DNA of 7,796 bases, taken from contig JABXGU010000044.1 in NCBI GenBank assembly GCA_016550415.1, forward strand, positions 1 to 7,796. The letters run 5' to 3'. The notes under the pieces are model-generated. The model was not told the origin of the DNA, searched no databases, and worked only from the letters and a program-made list of their open reading frames with translations. The position numbers and the translations under genes are program-made. The DNA comes from an archaeon. GTDB taxonomy: Archaea > Asgardarchaeota > Hermodarchaeia > Hermodarchaeales > Hermodarchaeaceae. Numbering within the stretch: position 1 is the first letter of the stretch; each line of letters begins with the position of its first letter. Positions 6,175 through 7,796 of the stretch are shown piece by piece.

Positions 6175-6455
6175 TTGAACGATCCAAAGCTGTTCAGTTA
6201 AAACCCCATGTGATTGAGAATCTGAAAAATGTAGATGCAACTTCCGTCTTGGATCTTATTACACCAACTGCTAGGACCTTTATGTGTCGACGAAATGGCC
6301 GATTGGTGGATGGAGGATACTGCGCCTTCTTCTGTGAATTGGGACGGCAGCAGGAACACCATTTTGATCCAAATAGTGGAATCGATGTCCATTGTCTTTT
6401 CGCCTACAATGAGCTTCTCGGTCAAATGGGAGATGGCGCACATTCTGACAGCTAA
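6171..6455 (+). CDS. Small Cys/His-containing unrecognised protein
   Basis: A 94-residue product starting at TTG, overlapping the previous stop as TTGA, with GGAGGT 9 nt upstream. I do not recognise the family. The first 35 residues look helical (HVIENLKNVDATSVLDLI). Then C39, C51, C55, H63, H64, H74 and C75 cluster in RTFMCRRNGR, GGYCAFFCELGRQ, EHHFDPNSG and DVHCLFAYNELL, which could bind a metal, though the spacing fits no zinc finger I can name. The last residues (GDGAHSDS) may be false. The +1 frame continues over the same bases to a stop ending at 6516 with a charged, protein-like sequence, so the true C-terminus may lie there. It sits 90 bp before the ATPase gene and is probably co-transcribed with it. 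Confidence 0.6.
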   Translation: MIERSKAVQLKPHVIENLKNVDATSVLDLITPTARTFMCRRNGRLVDGGYCAFFCELGRQQEHHFDPNSGIDVHCLFAYNELLGQMGDGAHSDS

Positions 6456-6545
6456 AAATTTGAGTAATCCTACAATCAAAGATGAAAATGCTCGGGAACT
6501 GGGAGTATCAGAATAGATGCAAGGTGTCAGGGATTGTGATGTACA

Positions 6546-7706
6546 ATGTCTTTGTTTGATGAACGCTTAGAGAGTTTGAATTGGAGTGATTTTCCTTTTC
6601 GAATAGATGTGTTACCAGATGTTTTTGCTGGAGAGAAACGCATTGCAGGTCCTTTGACAAGGCAACTTCGCACTGGGAATATTGTGCTTATCGAGGGTGG
6701 TCCAGGAACTGGGAAAACCCATGTGCTTCGTTGGTTGTATCAATATGCTGCAAAATCAAAGGGTGTAATTCCCTGCTCCATTTCTGAACCCTTGAATACT
6801 CATATCCTTGCCACTGCTTTAACTGCGCTAATTGTTCGTACTGCAGGAGAAAAAATCCCTTCTCCGCCAGTTCTTATTGATCACCTAGTTGATAAGGTTG
6901 AGAAATTTTCCAAGGCAAAGCGTAAACGCATTGTCTTACTTGTTGATGAAGGAGACGCTTTAGCCCTGAAGGAGGGGGATTCAGATGAGGTTAAAGCAGA
7001 GAAACGTAAGACAATTCGGTGGCTTCGTATCCTAAGTGATCTTCCTGCTGTAATCGTTTTTATGGCTGGGTTAAATGGATTTAAGGAGGCACTTACCGAT
7101 CTCTTTGAACCTTTTGGAGAACGAATTACCTTTCACTTGGAATTGGAAAGACCAGGGAGAAATGGTCCAGAGGTTCTGACTCGTATTGAAACTGAGGAAC
7201 TGATTCAGAAACGGATTGCACATGTTGGAGGTAGTGGTATTCTGCCCTTCACTGCTGAAGCCATCGATGCGATTCATCCTCACACTCGTGGTTTTCCACG
7301 AACCATTCTTCGTTTTTGTGAGAATATTCTCATGCTCGCCTTTCAAGAGGATACACCAGCTGGTGACCGAATTTCTCGTGATTTCATCCAACAAGTAGTT
7401 CAGCAACATCCATGTCCTCCGCCAGAATCAACACCAATCCCTCTCATTACCAGTAGTGATAGTTTCGTGGAGGACTCATCTGAAGAATTAGAGGATGGGT
7501 GGTTTGAAGAATTTGATGAACTCACTGCAATTCAAAGAGATATCCTGAATCTGGTGAAGCAGCTACAGAAGGCAACTTCAGCAGTTGTAGCTGAGGAGCT
7601 GGGTATTGCAAAAGGCACTGCCTCCAATGAGTTAAAGAAGCTCTTTGATATGCAGAAGATACAACGCCGAAAAGGCTACCGAGGCTTTGAATATTTACCT
7701 AAATAA
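6546..7706 (+). CDS. AAA+ ATPase with C-terminal winged helix (ExeA/TniB or Orc/Cdc6-like)
   Basis: A 386-residue nucleotide-driven switch likely to act on DNA or on a partner complex. The AAA+ core has Walker A GGPGTGKT (51-58, K57) and Walker B IVLLVDEGDAL (129-139, D134/E135). The sensor-1 strand is VIVFMAGLNG (169-178), and the sensor-2 segment HTRGFPRTILRFCENIL (246-262) has a probable arginine at R252. The GFPR pattern is closest to ExeA/TniB-like ATPases. Overall order and size also fit Orc/Cdc6-like proteins. An acidic linker (about 303-326) leads to a winged helix (327-386) with a recognition-helix-like AKGTASNELKKLF, which probably binds DNA. The GTGAT just before the ATG at 6546 is a weak Shine-Dalgarno site. 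It follows two small genes on the same strand, so it is probably their partner. It lacks clear hallmarks of a true replication initiator, so initiator function is unproven. Confidence 0.85.
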   Translation: MSLFDERLESLNWSDFPFRIDVLPDVFAGEKRIAGPLTRQLRTGNIVLIEGGPGTGKTHVLRWLYQYAAKSKGVIPCSISEPLNTHILATALTALIVRTAGEKIPSPPVLIDHLVDKVEKFSKAKRKRIVLLVDEGDALALKEGDSDEVKAEKRKTIRWLRILSDLPAVIVFMAGLNGFKEALTDLFEPFGERITFHLELERPGRNGPEVLTRIETEELIQKRIAHVGGSGILPFTAEAIDAIHPHTRGFPRTILRFCENILMLAFQEDTPAGDRISRDFIQQVVQQHPCPPPESTPIPLITSSDSFVEDSSEELEDGWFEEFDELTAIQRDILNLVKQLQKATSAVVAEELGIAKGTASNELKKLFDMQKIQRRKGYRGFEYLPK

Positions 7707-7735
7707 TCACAAAATAAATGTCAGACAGATAGTCT

Positions 7736-7742
7736 AAAAAAA
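7736..7742 (-). terminator. T-tract after the possible right-edge gene
   Basis: Seven consecutive T residues on the minus strand, followed by a weak AGAC/GTCT inverted repeat (7723-7735). It lies 15 nt beyond the TAA of the possible convergent gene. No comparable T-run on the plus strand was seen after the ATPase stop. Confidence 0.3.
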
Positions 7743-7756
7743 CAAGTCTACAGGCT

Positions 7757-7796
7757 TTAAGAAATTGACTTCTGAACCCAATCTTTAAGTGAAGCA
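7757..7796 (-). CDS. Possible C-terminal end of a convergent gene (partial)
   Basis: On the minus strand an open frame enters from the right edge and ends at TAA (7759-7757) after 12 visible codons reading ASLKDWVQKSIS, a plausible protein end. A run of seven T residues on that strand (7742-7736) follows about 15 nt later, as expected of an archaeal terminator. Another minus-strand frame is also open through this stretch, so the call is tentative. Confidence 0.3.
   Translation of the reverse strand, partial: ASLKDWVQKSIS

Noticed and set aside
6167..6175. ATG near the GGAGGT as the start of the second small gene
   Set aside because: It meets an in-frame TGA after three codons.
6198..6479. 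Minus-strand open frame of 93 codons opposite the Cys/His gene
   Set aside because: No Shine-Dalgarno site. The opposite strand has a coupled start with a strong GGAGGT.
7071..7409. Minus-strand open frame of 112 codons inside the ATPase gene
   Set aside because: Antisense to the sensor-1 and sensor-2 regions of a clear AAA+ protein. No independent evidence.

Overview
The window most likely comes from an archaeon, possibly an Asgard (Thorarchaeota-like) lineage. The archaeal call rests on TATA-like elements upstream of gene starts, strong GGAGGT Shine-Dalgarno sites at internal genes of coupled pairs but none at the apparently leaderless first gene, T-rich terminators without long GC stems, a TET-type M42 aminopeptidase, and a GH35-like glycosidase of the kind archaea carry. 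The Asgard call rests mainly on a protein that starts with a longin-like domain, and is an inference. GC content, hand-counted in two genes, is about 42-43 %.

Left part (1-4295, all minus strand). Read in the direction of transcription, an M42 metallo-aminopeptidase is followed, with a one-base stop/start overlap, by a small FMN split-barrel (PPOX-like) protein. After a 160-bp gap holding a promoter and an inverted repeat comes a 719-residue GH35-like glycosidase. It is coupled by an ATGA overlap to an unrecognised protein that runs off the left edge. These look like two transcription units, one for peptide turnover with a flavoprotein, the other for intracellular oligosaccharide breakdown.

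Middle (4296-5970). A divergent promoter region separates the M42 unit from a plus-strand gene that starts at TTG. It encodes a longin-like domain followed by a segment resembling the core of DENN domains, which in eukaryotes act as Rab GTPase exchange factors. This is the most interesting gene in the window. It is followed by a 359-bp AT-rich gap with terminator-like hairpins and short repeats. Strand composition changes sign across this gap, from C-rich to G-rich.

Right part (5971-7706, plus strand). Two small unrecognised genes, overlapping by TTGA, precede an AAA+ ATPase with Walker A and B motifs and a C-terminal winged helix (ExeA/TniB or Orc/Cdc6-like). They look like one transcription unit of unknown role. 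The second small gene may be frameshifted near its end. A few codons of a convergent minus-strand gene may enter at the right edge.

No tRNA, rRNA, CRISPR array or insertion sequence was recognised.
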